Source: CAITNM01 sp021298215 (GTDB taxonomy: Bacteria > Pseudomonadota > Alphaproteobacteria > Paracaedibacterales > CAITNM01). From it: a DNA stretch of 64,000 bases. Shown piece after piece: positions 33,781-42,731 of this stretch. The DNA lies in assembly GCA_046309815.1 (NCBI GenBank), contig JBKCOJ010000007.1:102966-166965 (forward strand), read 5' to 3'. Both the position numbers and the translations under genes were made by a program. Under the pieces are notes generated by a model. The model did no database searches. It was not told the DNA's origin and saw only the letters and a program-made list of their open reading frames with translations. Positions within the stretch are counted from its first letter, which is position 1. Each line of letters starts with the position of its first letter.

Positions 33781-33810
33781 GGATACCACGACAAAGACCG
33801 AGGTACGTCA
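33781..33810. repeat. dispersed palindromic repeat, type B
   Basis: GGATACCACGACAAAGACCG then AGGTACGTCA, a degenerate copy located just outside the relE/phd module. Confidence 0.6.
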
Positions 33811-33839
33811 GAGACGACATGACCCTATGTCTCTCTGAG

Positions 33840-33870
33840 CTGGACCCCGACTTTCGTCGGGGAGTCTATG
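33840..33870. repeat. dispersed palindromic repeat, type C
   Basis: CTGGACCCCGACTTTCGTCG then GGGAGTCTATG, matching the copy at 24756-24793. It lies directly downstream of the toxin gene and may serve as its terminator. Confidence 0.65.
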
Positions 33871-33908
33871 GTTTTTTATGAGGAATGAGGAATAATATTA
33901 CTATTGAT

Positions 33909-34196
33909 CTACATCCTAGTCATTGCTTGTTTATAAACAAAAGATTTATCGCGCTTCCCTACAGCGACAACTTGTACTACTAGGCGATCTTTATAAACTT
34001 TGTATACAAGTCTATATCCCGCAGCGCGTAGCTTTATCTTATAACAGTCTTCCATCCCGTGGAGTTTGTCTTTTTCTCTGAGGGGATTTTCTAAGCATTT
34101 TATGAGTTTATTTTTAAATTGCTGCTTTATAGTTGGAGATAAATTATCCCATTCCTTTTTTGCGGATTTTAAAAAGGTTAGACTATATGTCATCAA
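33909..34196 (-). CDS. RelE/ParE-family toxin
   Basis: 95 residues typical of RelE: YSLTFLKSAKKEWDNLSPTI at the N-terminus, then LENPLREKDKLHG, the strand CYKIKLRAAGYRLVYKV, and VVQVVAVGKRDKSFVY at the end. The basic and Arg residues used by RelE toxins on ribosome-bound mRNA are present. It starts 14 bases inside the antitoxin gene, as in coupled toxin-antitoxin operons. Appears intact. Confidence 0.88.
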   Translation of the reverse strand: MMTYSLTFLKSAKKEWDNLSPTIKQQFKNKLIKCLENPLREKDKLHGMEDCYKIKLRAAGYRLVYKVYKDRLVVQVVAVGKRDKSFVYKQAMTRM

Positions 34197-34431
34197 GAGA
34201 GACTGCTATTTCTTCTTCATTCATGCGTTGTTTTATGGTTTCTGCCAAGTCGTGATCATCTATGAGTTCAAGAATTTTTTCATAATAGTGTGCTGGCAGG
34301 CAGTAAAATACTGGTTGGTTGCGATTGAGGATAGCAACCGGTTCTCCATGGCCACTTTGCATCGTTAGCATTGGATTCTTTTTTAAATCTGAAATGCTTG
34401 CTGCATAAAGACTGTGAATTTGATGAGTCAT
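34183..34431 (-). CDS. Phd/YefM-family antitoxin
   Basis: 82 residues: IHSLYAASISDLKKNPMLTM and GEPVAILNRNQPVFYCLPA, the Phd/YefM DNA-binding fold, followed by a helical acidic C-terminus (EEEIAVSLDDI) for toxin binding. First gene of the pair. A good Shine-Dalgarno-like AAGGAGG lies upstream on the minus strand (plus-strand GCCTCCTT at 34435-34442). Confidence 0.88.
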   Translation of the reverse strand: MTHQIHSLYAASISDLKKNPMLTMQSGHGEPVAILNRNQPVFYCLPAHYYEKILELIDDHDLAETIKQRMNEEEIAVSLDDI

Positions 34432-34503
34432 AATGCCTCCTTAACCACACTAATAATAGCATGATTAAAAAACTTTTAAAAGTACTTTTAATGTCTATGA
34501 AGT

Positions 34504-34532
34504 GGGTACCGCAGTCAAGCTACGGTACGTCA
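34504..34532. repeat. dispersed palindromic repeat, type B
   Basis: GGTACCGCAGTCAAGCTACG then GTACGTCAG. With 33781-33810 it brackets the relE/phd module. Confidence 0.65.
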
Positions 34533-34542
34533 GTAAACTTCA

Positions 34543-35385
34543 TTATTTATAAATGCCTATCATTTGATGAAGTCCATAAAGTCCACGTTGGCCGAAATTA
34601 CTACGTCGAGAAAAATCTGCTCTTCGTTGCGCTAAAATTTGTACTTGTGTAAACGTTTTCTGTCTTTTTAAATCATCAGATTCTATTATTTTTGAATCAA
34701 CATAAGGACGGGTTATATAATGAAACCACCACGATAATTCCCCCGTTTCAGCGCTTACAGATAATGACCCTGCAATTTGGTAAGCGTATTCATCTAGTTC
34801 GTTAGAGATTTCTTGACTTATTTTCAGCAAATGCAGATTTTCAGGCACTACCGAAAGTCTTAAAAGTTGAGGTGCAACTCCTGCTTTTGTGAAAACATCC
34901 ATCAGTATGCTGATATGTTCTTCGGCTGTTTTTTGGTACCCGTTCGTAAATTTGTATTCAAATTCCCGTTCATTAAGAGCACTATCATTTACCACGACGC
35001 GTACACTGATTGGGTCTGCTCCTGATCTGTAGGTTTCGAGTGTTTCTTTAATACCGCTTAAATCAAAAAAGTAATCCACGTGATATAATCCCGTTCTTTT
35101 TGTCACTTCATTGCGAATGATAATTGCTTGACAAACAGAAATGCCAGCAGCAAGAAGAATCGTTTTTACTCCTTCCGTTGGTGTAAGAATTTTTGCTTCT
35201 GCTTGGTACGCTTCTACGCCATTTGTTATGGGATCTAAGCAAAAAGGAATAACCTGACCATCAGATGATCGCACGATAGGAACAGAATTAAGTTGTGTAG
35301 CCATTTCTTCTGGAGACAGCTGAAAAGAAGCGGCAAAAATAGTGGAAAAACAAGAAAGAAGACAGAGAATTTTTAAAATTTTCAT
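34543..35385 (-). CDS. secreted protein, unknown
   Basis: 280 residues from the ATG at 35385. The frame extends to 35442, but that adds a non-signal N-terminus in front of an obvious signal peptide (KILKILCLLSCFSTIFA, then ASFQLS). The mature part is mixed alpha/beta: VRSSDGQVIPFCLDPITNG, then CQAIIIRNEVTK, then SVRVVVNDSALN. It ends with a GLYGLHQMIGIYK tail after an Arg-rich segment. No family recognised. Confidence 0.6.
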   Translation of the reverse strand: MKILKILCLLSCFSTIFAASFQLSPEEMATQLNSVPIVRSSDGQVIPFCLDPITNGVEAYQAEAKILTPTEGVKTILLAAGISVCQAIIIRNEVTKRTGLYHVDYFFDLSGIKETLETYRSGADPISVRVVVNDSALNEREFEYKFTNGYQKTAEEHISILMDVFTKAGVAPQLLRLSVVPENLHLLKISQEISNELDEYAYQIAGSLSVSAETGELSWWFHYITRPYVDSKIIESDDLKRQKTFTQVQILAQRRADFSRRSNFGQRGLYGLHQMIGIYK

Positions 35386-35471
35386 ATGTATCCGCCGAAA
35401 AATAATATTTGTGGAGTATACAGTACAGAACTCCAGTGTCAATATGTCGTGCTAGCGCAATACTACATTAC

Positions 35472-36395
35472 CTACGAATCGAAACTTGGGATCCAGATGC
35501 GCATGAAAGATCTAAAGCCAGATCTTAGGCACGTGACAATGCTACGAACACATTCTTTGGCAAATCCAAACACTTTGTAATAGAAGAACAATTTGATTTT
35601 GTGATCCGCGTCTATTTCTAGTTTTGTCGGGGTAAAATCAATACCCATTTCGTTGACGATTTTTAAGTGCGCTGCATTTACGTAACGTTGTTGCACCATG
35701 TTCAAGTAATCAACTGGCTGATTTTCAAAAATCGTCAGAAAGCTACCATATAATCCTTGGCTTCTAAGGTTGCCAGCAACTTCGAAATCCCAAATATTCT
35801 CACCTGATTTTAGCGTATGCGCCATATCTTTTGTGCGCCAAATGCATGCAAAAAGGGATGTTCTCCAAAGTTCATAACGATCTTTTTCAGCAACGCCTGG
35901 AAAAACTTCGGCCTTTTTACGGATAGCGATATCGGTACCGTTATAGGCAATTTGGCAATATGCCACATCGTGAGACTTCATAAAATTAAATACGTCGTGC
36001 AATCTTTTGGTATCAATGCGTGTAAAAAAATAGTCTTCTAAAAGAATGAGCACGTATTTTGTTTTTACTTGCGCAAGTACTGTTAGGGCGTTATCTGACC
36101 AGCTTTTTTCGTTTTCAATGTTAACCGTAGTGATGCGAGGATCATTATATTTTTGGCTGTTCGCGACAAGGTAAATGGGAACGTGCGCATTTTTGGTTTT
36201 AAGTGAAGGCCAGCTTTTGAAAAGCATTTCAAAAAACGGTTTCCATAATTCTTGGTACTTATCGCATGAAAAAACAACGATGCTAAGATCGCTGAAAATT
36301 TGTGTATCGTTATTCTGAGAGGATGACTGATGAGAAGAATTTTGTGCAAAACATGCTTGAATACACAAAAAGAAAAAAACAACGGCGGTTTTCAA
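35472..36395 (-). CDS. secreted glycosyltransferase-like protein
   Basis: 307 residues. Signal peptide KTAVVFFFLCIQACFA, then a Ser/Gln/Asn-rich linker. The remainder looks like a GT-A glycosyltransferase: a first strand SIVVFSCDKYQELW (about 38-51), PIYLVANSQ, then KYVLILLEDYFF (about 112-124) where the acidic LED sits in the position of a metal-binding DxD. Downstream are YCQIAYNGTD and SLFACIWRTKDM. The architecture resembles small LPS or capsular transferases, but those act in the cytosol; here an export signal is present. Donor and acceptor unknown. The C-terminus is basic. Confidence 0.6.
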   Translation of the reverse strand: MKTAVVFFFLCIQACFAQNSSHQSSSQNNDTQIFSDLSIVVFSCDKYQELWKPFFEMLFKSWPSLKTKNAHVPIYLVANSQKYNDPRITTVNIENEKSWSDNALTVLAQVKTKYVLILLEDYFFTRIDTKRLHDVFNFMKSHDVAYCQIAYNGTDIAIRKKAEVFPGVAEKDRYELWRTSLFACIWRTKDMAHTLKSGENIWDFEVAGNLRSQGLYGSFLTIFENQPVDYLNMVQQRYVNAAHLKIVNEMGIDFTPTKLEIDADHKIKLFFYYKVFGFAKECVRSIVTCLRSGFRSFMRIWIPSFDS

Positions 36396-36528
36396 AAAAA
36401 ACTCTATTAATTGACAACAGAGTTATTGGTAGCATTTTTTTTTAAGAGGAACAATAAGCAGATAACTCCCGTAAACTTTCGCTACTTTCATTCATTTAGA
36501 AGTATGGAGAAAAGAAAATTAAGACTAC

Positions 36529-37311
36529 TTATCGTCTTAAACATTCATCTAAATGCCTTGCAAATTCACATTTCTCTGCACTTGGTAATGCGCTAGACAT
36601 AATGACAGTACTTATAGCCATATGCGCCTTATAATTTTTATTTTCGCTCATGTATTTTGACAAAAAATCTTTCAGAAGAGATTTAGCAAAACTTTCCTTA
36701 GCATCTCTATCAAGAGTGCAGTCTTTATCTCCTCGAGAAATAGGTATCACGTAAGCATCTCTAACATACTTATGAGGAAGTGTTTGCAAGAATTCACAAA
36801 CTGCGAGAGCATAAGCAAATTGCTCATCACACTTACATGAATACCTACTAAACGTATAAGCAATACCTAAATATAAATCCATTAAGCAATATTGTAATTG
36901 AGCAGCCTGTTTCTCGACTCCCTGACATTTAGGCCACTGAGAGAGTACTTCTTTTGCCGTCGAAATAAGGCTTGTATAATTAGCAATAACTTCACCGATG
37001 TTTTTTTCTGTAATTTCCACGTTTGCTAATTTTTGAAATTGAAGGGTAGCTCTTATTAAAAAACTTGCGCGTTGACAGAATTCGCTAACTTTAAATAGAT
37101 GTAATGATCTTGAGGATACATACCCGGTAGGAATGTGTTGAGTATTCTCAATTTTTGAAAGATTATACTTGGCTAGCTCCGGTGGTTTTGCATAAAAGCG
37201 TAAAACTGTAACAACTGAAGATTCATCACTTCTATCATTCTCTTCAGCGCCGTGAAGCACAAAAAATAACCAAAATGATATCAAAAATTTAATATTGAGG
37301 AAAAATTGCAT
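36529..37311 (-). CDS. secreted helical protein, unknown
   Basis: 260 residues. Signal peptide NIKFLISFWLFFVLHG, then the acidic AEENDRSDES. The body is helical with several Cys (WPKCQG, LQYCLMD, YSCKCDE, AVCEFLQ, EKCEFARH), unusual among neighbours and possibly disulfide-forming outside the cytosol. No domain recognised. Confidence 0.55.
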   Translation of the reverse strand: MQFFLNIKFLISFWLFFVLHGAEENDRSDESSVVTVLRFYAKPPELAKYNLSKIENTQHIPTGYVSSRSLHLFKVSEFCQRASFLIRATLQFQKLANVEITEKNIGEVIANYTSLISTAKEVLSQWPKCQGVEKQAAQLQYCLMDLYLGIAYTFSRYSCKCDEQFAYALAVCEFLQTLPHKYVRDAYVIPISRGDKDCTLDRDAKESFAKSLLKDFLSKYMSENKNYKAHMAISTVIMSSALPSAEKCEFARHLDECLRR

Positions 37312-37438
37312 GGATTACAGAATTGAAAAATTATAATCACGAAATATTATCGCATTTTATAATATATTTGCAATATTTTTGGTAGGGTGACAATGGGAGA
37401 GAAGGTGAATAGGCCTGATGAAATGACGGGAGTATAGG

Positions 37439-38371
37439 TCACCCCTTTAAAAATGCCTCAACGACCTCTAGCCATTCTTGAGGTTTTTCGATGAATGGAG
37501 CATGTCCACATTGCTTTAGGACAACAAGCTTAGAACCTTTAATCGCCTTGGAAATTTCTTTAGCAGTATGCATTGGCACGACATCTTGCTCACCTTGAAT
37601 AATGAGGGTTGGAATTTTGAGCTTTTTCAAGCTGCTGGTAAGATCAATGTACTTGGTGAAAATTTCTTCCTCTAATATTTCAGATACGACAACGCCTGTA
37701 GCCGTTCCTTGCGGTTCGAGTTGCATATTAATTTTGGCTAGATCCTGCGGATTATAGATGTAATGTTTGAAGTAAAGCCTGTAATATCTAGAAACTGTAT
37801 CTGGATCACCTGCCTCAAATTCATCTGAATCTAAGGTTTTTTCTATTTCTTCGGCACTTGGTTTGACGCGTTCTTCAACGGCTTCAACTAAATCATGGAT
37901 ACCCGAACTCGTAATAGGTAGTGAATTCATCACGACTAATTTATTGAGATTCGTTGAGTATTTGATGGCGTATTTCATAGCAAGAAAACCGCCCCACGAG
38001 TGCCCTACAAGGGTGATTTTTGCAAAGCCTAGAGCTTTTCGAAGCGATTCAAGATCTTCGACAAACTGATCGGTGGTAATGTGCTGTTCGTCTATGTGGG
38101 GAAAGGTTGAACGACCAGAACCACGTTGATCATAGAAAACAACTTGGTGTTTTTTCGCAAGCGTTGCCATGTGAGGAAGTAAGTAGCCTTGATCAAGTCC
38201 AGGACCACCGTGGAGAATGATGAGAGGATCACCTTTACCAACAATTTGATAGAAGAGTTTGCCATCTTGCATAGCAACATAACCCTGTTTTACAGGAGCC
38301 TCAGGAAGTTTGTAGGTGGATGTGGCACAGCCTACAAGAAAAAGCAGAATTGCGACAAAAAAAGAATGCAT
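37439..38371 (-). CDS. pip: proline iminopeptidase-family alpha/beta hydrolase (lipoprotein)
   Basis: 310 residues of peptidase family S33. HGGPG (54-58, oxyanion loop), DQRGSGRS (81-88), and nucleophile elbow GHSWGG with Ser125. The catalytic Asp is in QGEQDVVP and the His in CGHAPF near 290. The N-terminus is a lipoprotein signal (AILLFLVGC, Cys15), so the enzyme is likely membrane-anchored rather than cytosolic. It removes N-terminal proline or acts on related substrates. Lies 6 bases downstream of the thiolase gene, probably same operon. Confidence 0.85.
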   Translation of the reverse strand: MHSFFVAILLFLVGCATSTYKLPEAPVKQGYVAMQDGKLFYQIVGKGDPLIILHGGPGLDQGYLLPHMATLAKKHQVVFYDQRGSGRSTFPHIDEQHITTDQFVEDLESLRKALGFAKITLVGHSWGGFLAMKYAIKYSTNLNKLVVMNSLPITSSGIHDLVEAVEERVKPSAEEIEKTLDSDEFEAGDPDTVSRYYRLYFKHYIYNPQDLAKINMQLEPQGTATGVVVSEILEEEIFTKYIDLTSSLKKLKIPTLIIQGEQDVVPMHTAKEISKAIKGSKLVVLKQCGHAPFIEKPQEWLEVVEAFLKG

Positions 38372-38377
38372 GATTTT

Positions 38378-39538
38378 CTATATTTCTAGCGCTACAGCAG
38401 TCGCTTCGCCGCCGCCAATACAGGCTGCTGCAATGCTGCGCCTGAGGTTTTTTTGGCGCATCACGTTTAAAAGAGTAACGATAATACGCGCACCACTCGC
38501 ACCGATAGGATGGCCAAGAGCGCAAGCGCCGCCAAACATGTTAATTTTTGTGCGGGGAATATTGAGCGATTTCATCACCGCCATAGGCACCACCGCAAAG
38601 GCTTCATTAATTTCAAAAGCATCAATCGAATCGAGTGACCAATTGAGGGAGTCGCACAGCTTTTTAATAGCGCCAATAGGGGCTGTGGTAAAAGTTTCAG
38701 GTGTTTGGGAGAAGGATGTATAGCCCATAATTTTAGCTAATGCACCCTCGGTTTGGGATGAGAGAACCAGCGCTGCCGCGCCGTCGGCTAAGGATGAGCT
38801 GGTAGCCGCAGTAACCGTTCCATCTGAACCAAAAGCTGGTTTTAGTACAGCGAATTTTTCTGGTTTGACGCGGCTGATTTGCTCATCCTTATCGATAAGA
38901 GTTTCTCCCTTTTTATCGGCAAAAGTGATCGAAGAAATTTCAGCATTAAATGCTCCGCTTTGTTGAGCAGCTAGCGCGTTTTCGTAGGTTTGGTGAGCGA
39001 AGTCTTCTTGAGAAGATCTGCTAAATGCGTATTCTTTTGCGGTGTTATCGGCAAAGACGCCCATGGCACAGCGGCCTCCTTGGGCATTTTTGTGGTAGGC
39101 ATCTTCAAGGCCATCATGCAGCATGAGGTCGAGTATATTTCCATGACCAAAGCGATAGCCGGAGCGGGCTTTTTCCAACGCATAGGGCGCATTCGTCATG
39201 CTTTCCATACCACCTGCAACGGCTGTTTGGATATGACCTAGACGAAGGCTATCGCAAGCAAACATGACCGCGCGCATACCAGAGCCACACACTTTGTTGA
39301 TGGTAGTGGTGGGCACGTGTTCGCCAAGACCTGCCTTAATAGATGCTTGGCGTGCGGGCGCTTGACCAAGACCTGCTTGGAGAACACAGCCCATGAAGAC
39401 TTCATCAACCGTTTTAAGATTGGCTGATGCAAGTGCTGCGCGAATGGCAAAACTGCCAAGGTCTGTTGCTGAATATGAACTTAACTGGCCTTGAAAAGAG
39501 CCAATGGCTGTACGCGTTGCGGCGTGAATACCAATCAT
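38378..39538 (-). CDS. atoB: acetyl-CoA C-acetyltransferase (thiolase)
   Basis: 386 residues. Catalytic Cys84 in NKVCGSGMRAVM, the late GHPIGASGAR with His near 340, and the second Cys in CIGGGEATAV near 374. This is the biosynthetic thiolase layout, condensing two acetyl-CoA to acetoacetyl-CoA or the reverse. N-terminus IHAATRTAIGSFQG is standard. No signal peptide. No other polyhydroxybutyrate or ketone-body genes are nearby, so the pathway is not resolved. Confidence 0.92.
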   Translation of the reverse strand: MIGIHAATRTAIGSFQGQLSSYSATDLGSFAIRAALASANLKTVDEVFMGCVLQAGLGQAPARQASIKAGLGEHVPTTTINKVCGSGMRAVMFACDSLRLGHIQTAVAGGMESMTNAPYALEKARSGYRFGHGNILDLMLHDGLEDAYHKNAQGGRCAMGVFADNTAKEYAFSRSSQEDFAHQTYENALAAQQSGAFNAEISSITFADKKGETLIDKDEQISRVKPEKFAVLKPAFGSDGTVTAATSSSLADGAAALVLSSQTEGALAKIMGYTSFSQTPETFTTAPIGAIKKLCDSLNWSLDSIDAFEINEAFAVVPMAVMKSLNIPRTKINMFGGACALGHPIGASGARIIVTLLNVMRQKNLRRSIAAACIGGGEATAVALEI

Positions 39539-39611
39539 GTTGTTACTTTTTGTTTTAAGTGGTTATAGAGTATTTCGTAAAAAGCGATTTTGGGCAAGAG
39601 CTGCGAAAAGT

Positions 39612-40880
39612 CTATTTAAACAATATGTCTTGTTTCATTGAGGAATACGTATTCTGATTTACACCACTTTCTTTTTCAAGATTCTTTGCTTTTGTCATTA
39701 GCCAAACGCAAAGCGCACTGCTGCCGATGATGATAAGAGATAACGGATATATCGTAACGGCCTCAAACATTTCAATGATGAAAATACATATAGCACCAGC
39801 TAAGAGTTCGCTTGCACCAATGAGAGCTGAGGCACTGCCAGTGTGCTCAGTTTCTTGATCAATCGCTAGTGTGCCTGCGTTGCCAAACAAAAGTGCGAAA
39901 CCAATACCTGCTGGGAAACGTAAAGCAACTATAATCCAAGGCGATATAAAATTAAGATATTGTGCTGCGCTCATCGCAAAAGCTGAGAAGAAAAATAGCA
40001 TGATACCTATCCATACCAATTTTTTTAAACAAACGCGGTGAACTACATACTGATTGATGAATGTACCTAAGATATATGCAAGCATGAGAATGCCTAAATA
40101 GATACCAAACGAATCAGCAGCAATACCGTAGTGATCTTGGAAAAGGGCGGGAAAAAAAGCAAGCTCTGACCAGAACCATCCAAGACTTAGAATTTGCACA
40201 CCTGCATAACATAAAAATATAGGACGTGATAACAAGTATTGATATTTTTGGGCAAAATCAATCGAGTATTTTTTGTGACGCTGCTGAGGAGGTAACGTTT
40301 CTTTGCCAAAAAACAGAATCGCTATAAACAGAACCAGCGCAATAATGCTTAAAGTATAAAAAATCCAAGCCCAGCCATAGATAGTGCCAATAATACCGCC
40401 AATAATAGGTGCAAAGGCTGGTGATAAGGCGATCACGCTTTGCATGCGTGAATACATTTGAGCACCTTTAGCGCCACCTTCGTACAGATCTCGCACGACA
40501 GCAACGCCAACGGAAAACGCCACACCTCCGCCAAGCCCTTGGAAAAAGCGGGCAACAAGAAGCTCATAGACATTCGTTGAAAAACCGCAGGCAAAGCTAG
40601 AGACGATAAAAAGGGATAAGCCACCAATAATTACGGGCTTTCGCCCTATGCTATCAGAAAGGCTTCCATAAAAAAGACCCGATAAAGCAAGGCTAATGAG
40701 ATTAATACTAATGGTAGCCCCAACCCAAGATTCACTAACTTGGAAAACACGACCAATTTCAGGAAGAACAGGCACGTACAAATCAGAGGCCATATCAACA
40801 AGACCGACAAGCACGCTCATGAGACAAAACATCAAAGACGTATGAACAGGCGTGAGAAGGACCTTAACTGTTTTTTTCAA
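39612..40880 (-). CDS. MFS transporter, Bcr/CflA family drug efflux
   Basis: 422 residues with 12 predictable membrane helices. Family segments are MASDLYVPVLPEIG in helix 1, GQ-less loop YGSLSDSIGRKPVIIGGL between helices 2 and 3, and VAVVRDLYEG in helix 4. The tail ends polar (SMKQDILFK). Start is TTG at 40880; the ATG at 40832 would delete the N-terminal cytosolic segment. Likely proton-driven export of small drugs or metabolites. Confidence 0.85.
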   Translation of the reverse strand: MKKTVKVLLTPVHTSLMFCLMSVLVGLVDMASDLYVPVLPEIGRVFQVSESWVGATISINLISLALSGLFYGSLSDSIGRKPVIIGGLSLFIVSSFACGFSTNVYELLVARFFQGLGGGVAFSVGVAVVRDLYEGGAKGAQMYSRMQSVIALSPAFAPIIGGIIGTIYGWAWIFYTLSIIALVLFIAILFFGKETLPPQQRHKKYSIDFAQKYQYLLSRPIFLCYAGVQILSLGWFWSELAFFPALFQDHYGIAADSFGIYLGILMLAYILGTFINQYVVHRVCLKKLVWIGIMLFFFSAFAMSAAQYLNFISPWIIVALRFPAGIGFALLFGNAGTLAIDQETEHTGSASALIGASELLAGAICIFIIEMFEAVTIYPLSLIIIGSSALCVWLMTKAKNLEKESGVNQNTYSSMKQDILFK

Positions 40881-40967
40881 GATGGCCTAAAACAATATTG
40901 TTTAGATAGGTATACTGAGTTTTAGGCCAATACGCAATAATGTATGTAAACCATACGTCGGGGATGT

Positions 40968-41558
40968 TTAGAAATATCTTGATGGACGATGTGTTTTAGA
41001 ACCTTTTTTATGTCGTCCTTTTCCTTTCCCTATATTTCTTTGTCGATTCGCGCTCGTTACTGTAGTTGGTTCCAAATCAAAGTAGCTACTTCTTTCTAGT
41101 GCTTGTTGTGCAAGACGTTCTTGTTCAGCTATTCTCTGGGCATAGAAATACCCACTAATATTGCGCTTCACTACATATAATCCATGCACCACATCGTGCA
41201 TCATTTGAAATTCTTTCATTCCTCGCTCGTCTTCTCTTGTTGGTTCTCTATACTGGAAACCACATTTTGAAAGAAGCGATCCAAATCTAATTTCTATTTC
41301 GAAATTTAGCAAACTCGTCTTATGGCTTAACTTAATATTTTTTGGGGTATTATCAAAATTAATAAGCCTTAGGATTTCTTGATCATTTATCTCCACAGCT
41401 TGGCCAACTAAACGAGTAAGAACCTGCCGATATGAAATACGGCATCCTTGTTTATCCAATAGATATTCACAACACTCATCCAAGTTTTTAGCACTTGCAT
41501 ACAATATTGACCCTATACTTAACACAACTACCATTCGCAGGAAGCCACATTTCTTCAT
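40968..41558 (-). CDS. secreted protein with strongly basic C-terminus
   Basis: 196 residues. Signal peptide FLRMVVVLSIGSILYASA then KNLDECCEYL. A helical body with a Cys pair at the start is followed by a Gln/Glu-rich helix (RIAEQERLAQQALERSS) and a basic tail with NRQRNIGKGKGRHKKGSKTH. The tail resembles nucleic-acid-binding or nuclear-targeting sequence. No family recognised. Confidence 0.6.
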   Translation of the reverse strand: MKKCGFLRMVVVLSIGSILYASAKNLDECCEYLLDKQGCRISYRQVLTRLVGQAVEINDQEILRLINFDNTPKNIKLSHKTSLLNFEIEIRFGSLLSKCGFQYREPTREDERGMKEFQMMHDVVHGLYVVKRNISGYFYAQRIAEQERLAQQALERSSYFDLEPTTVTSANRQRNIGKGKGRHKKGSKTHRPSRYF

Positions 41559-41717
41559 CTTTAAAATCCCTTTCGTGCTAGTTTCTCTATTAAGCTTACA
41601 AGGCTATTGCTACGCTGCATATGTAAAAATATCATTTTAGTTATGCTTTTTTAACAATTACAATTCTTCAAGATTTTGATCTATCGTATTAGTAGGTAAT
41701 TATATTTGATGTGATGA

Positions 41718-42623
41718 ATGCTCGTACTGCCGTTTAAAGATATTTTATTAGCTATCGGAGTCGCGGTATGTTGGGCCTTTAATTTGGTGGTTATTAAGTG
41801 GACCATTCAGGGAATTTCCCCCTTAACATTTGGTTGTTTGCGTTTTGTTTTTGTGGCATTTCCCTTGGTATTTTTCTTGCCTCGGCCCAAAATCCCTTTG
41901 GGGAAACTTATTGCTATTGGGCTTTTACTTGGAGTTGCAAAATTTGCCCTGATGTTTAAAGGGCTTGAACTTGGGATTAGCATTGGAATGTGCGCCCTAA
42001 CGTTGCAAACTCAAGTGATTTTTACCGCCATTTTTTCGTATTTTATGTTTGGATATCATCTATCAAAACGAGAAATTGCAGGCATATTTTTAGCACTTTG
42101 CGGTATTGCGATGCTTGCGGCACAAACACAAAGTACTTCATCTTTAATGGGTTTTGTGCTTGTGCTCTGCAGTGCTTTATCGTGGGGATTATCCAATAAC
42201 ATTTCGCGCACCTTAAAAGATGTGAATATTTTGCAACTTACTGTATGGATGAGTTTGGTTCCACCCCTTCCCTATTTTCTGCTCTCACAAATATGGGAAG
42301 GCCCCACTGTTTTCTTTGATTCGTTGCAAATTTTTGGGTGGAATGAAGTTTTAGCGACGGCTTATATTGTGATTGTGGCAACGTTGTTTGGATTAACAGG
42401 ATGGACATGGTTGATGCGCCAACATAACCCTGCAAGGGTTTCGATTTATGGGTTGCTTATTCCTGTGTTTTCATTGTTCTTCGGCTGGTTATGTTTTGAT
42501 GAGACCTTAAGTTCTGTCTCCATGATTGCCTGCAGCACCATTTTTGTGGGCCTTGTAATTAATCAATGGCCACGAAGTGCAAAAGGCAGCACGGCCGAAT
42601 TCGCGATACAAAACGCAGCATAG
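41718..42623 (+). CDS. eamA: EamA/DMT-superfamily transporter
   Basis: 301 residues with about ten membrane helices in two EamA repeats. The N-terminal DILLAIGVAVCWAFNLVVIK and LRFVFVAFPLVFFLPRP closely resemble E. coli EamA (O-acetylserine/cysteine exporter); the C-terminal repeat shows NPARVSIYGLLIPVFSL. Substrate cannot be fixed from sequence. Stands alone on the plus strand. Confidence 0.8.
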   Translation: MLVLPFKDILLAIGVAVCWAFNLVVIKWTIQGISPLTFGCLRFVFVAFPLVFFLPRPKIPLGKLIAIGLLLGVAKFALMFKGLELGISIGMCALTLQTQVIFTAIFSYFMFGYHLSKREIAGIFLALCGIAMLAAQTQSTSSLMGFVLVLCSALSWGLSNNISRTLKDVNILQLTVWMSLVPPLPYFLLSQIWEGPTVFFDSLQIFGWNEVLATAYIVIVATLFGLTGWTWLMRQHNPARVSIYGLLIPVFSLFFGWLCFDETLSSVSMIACSTIFVGLVINQWPRSAKGSTAEFAIQNAA

Positions 42624-42731
42624 AAGAAGCTGCAACGTTAAACTTTTCCTAATATTGACGTGATATTTTCGTGCCATGTGCTGTAATTTATGGTATAAGT
42701 GGCCTTAAGATTATTTAGGGAGATCAGCATA

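Noticed and set aside
33909..34431. relE/phd as a further gene-end duplication cassette
   Set aside because: It is bracketed by palindromes, but I found no duplicated gene 3' end on either side.
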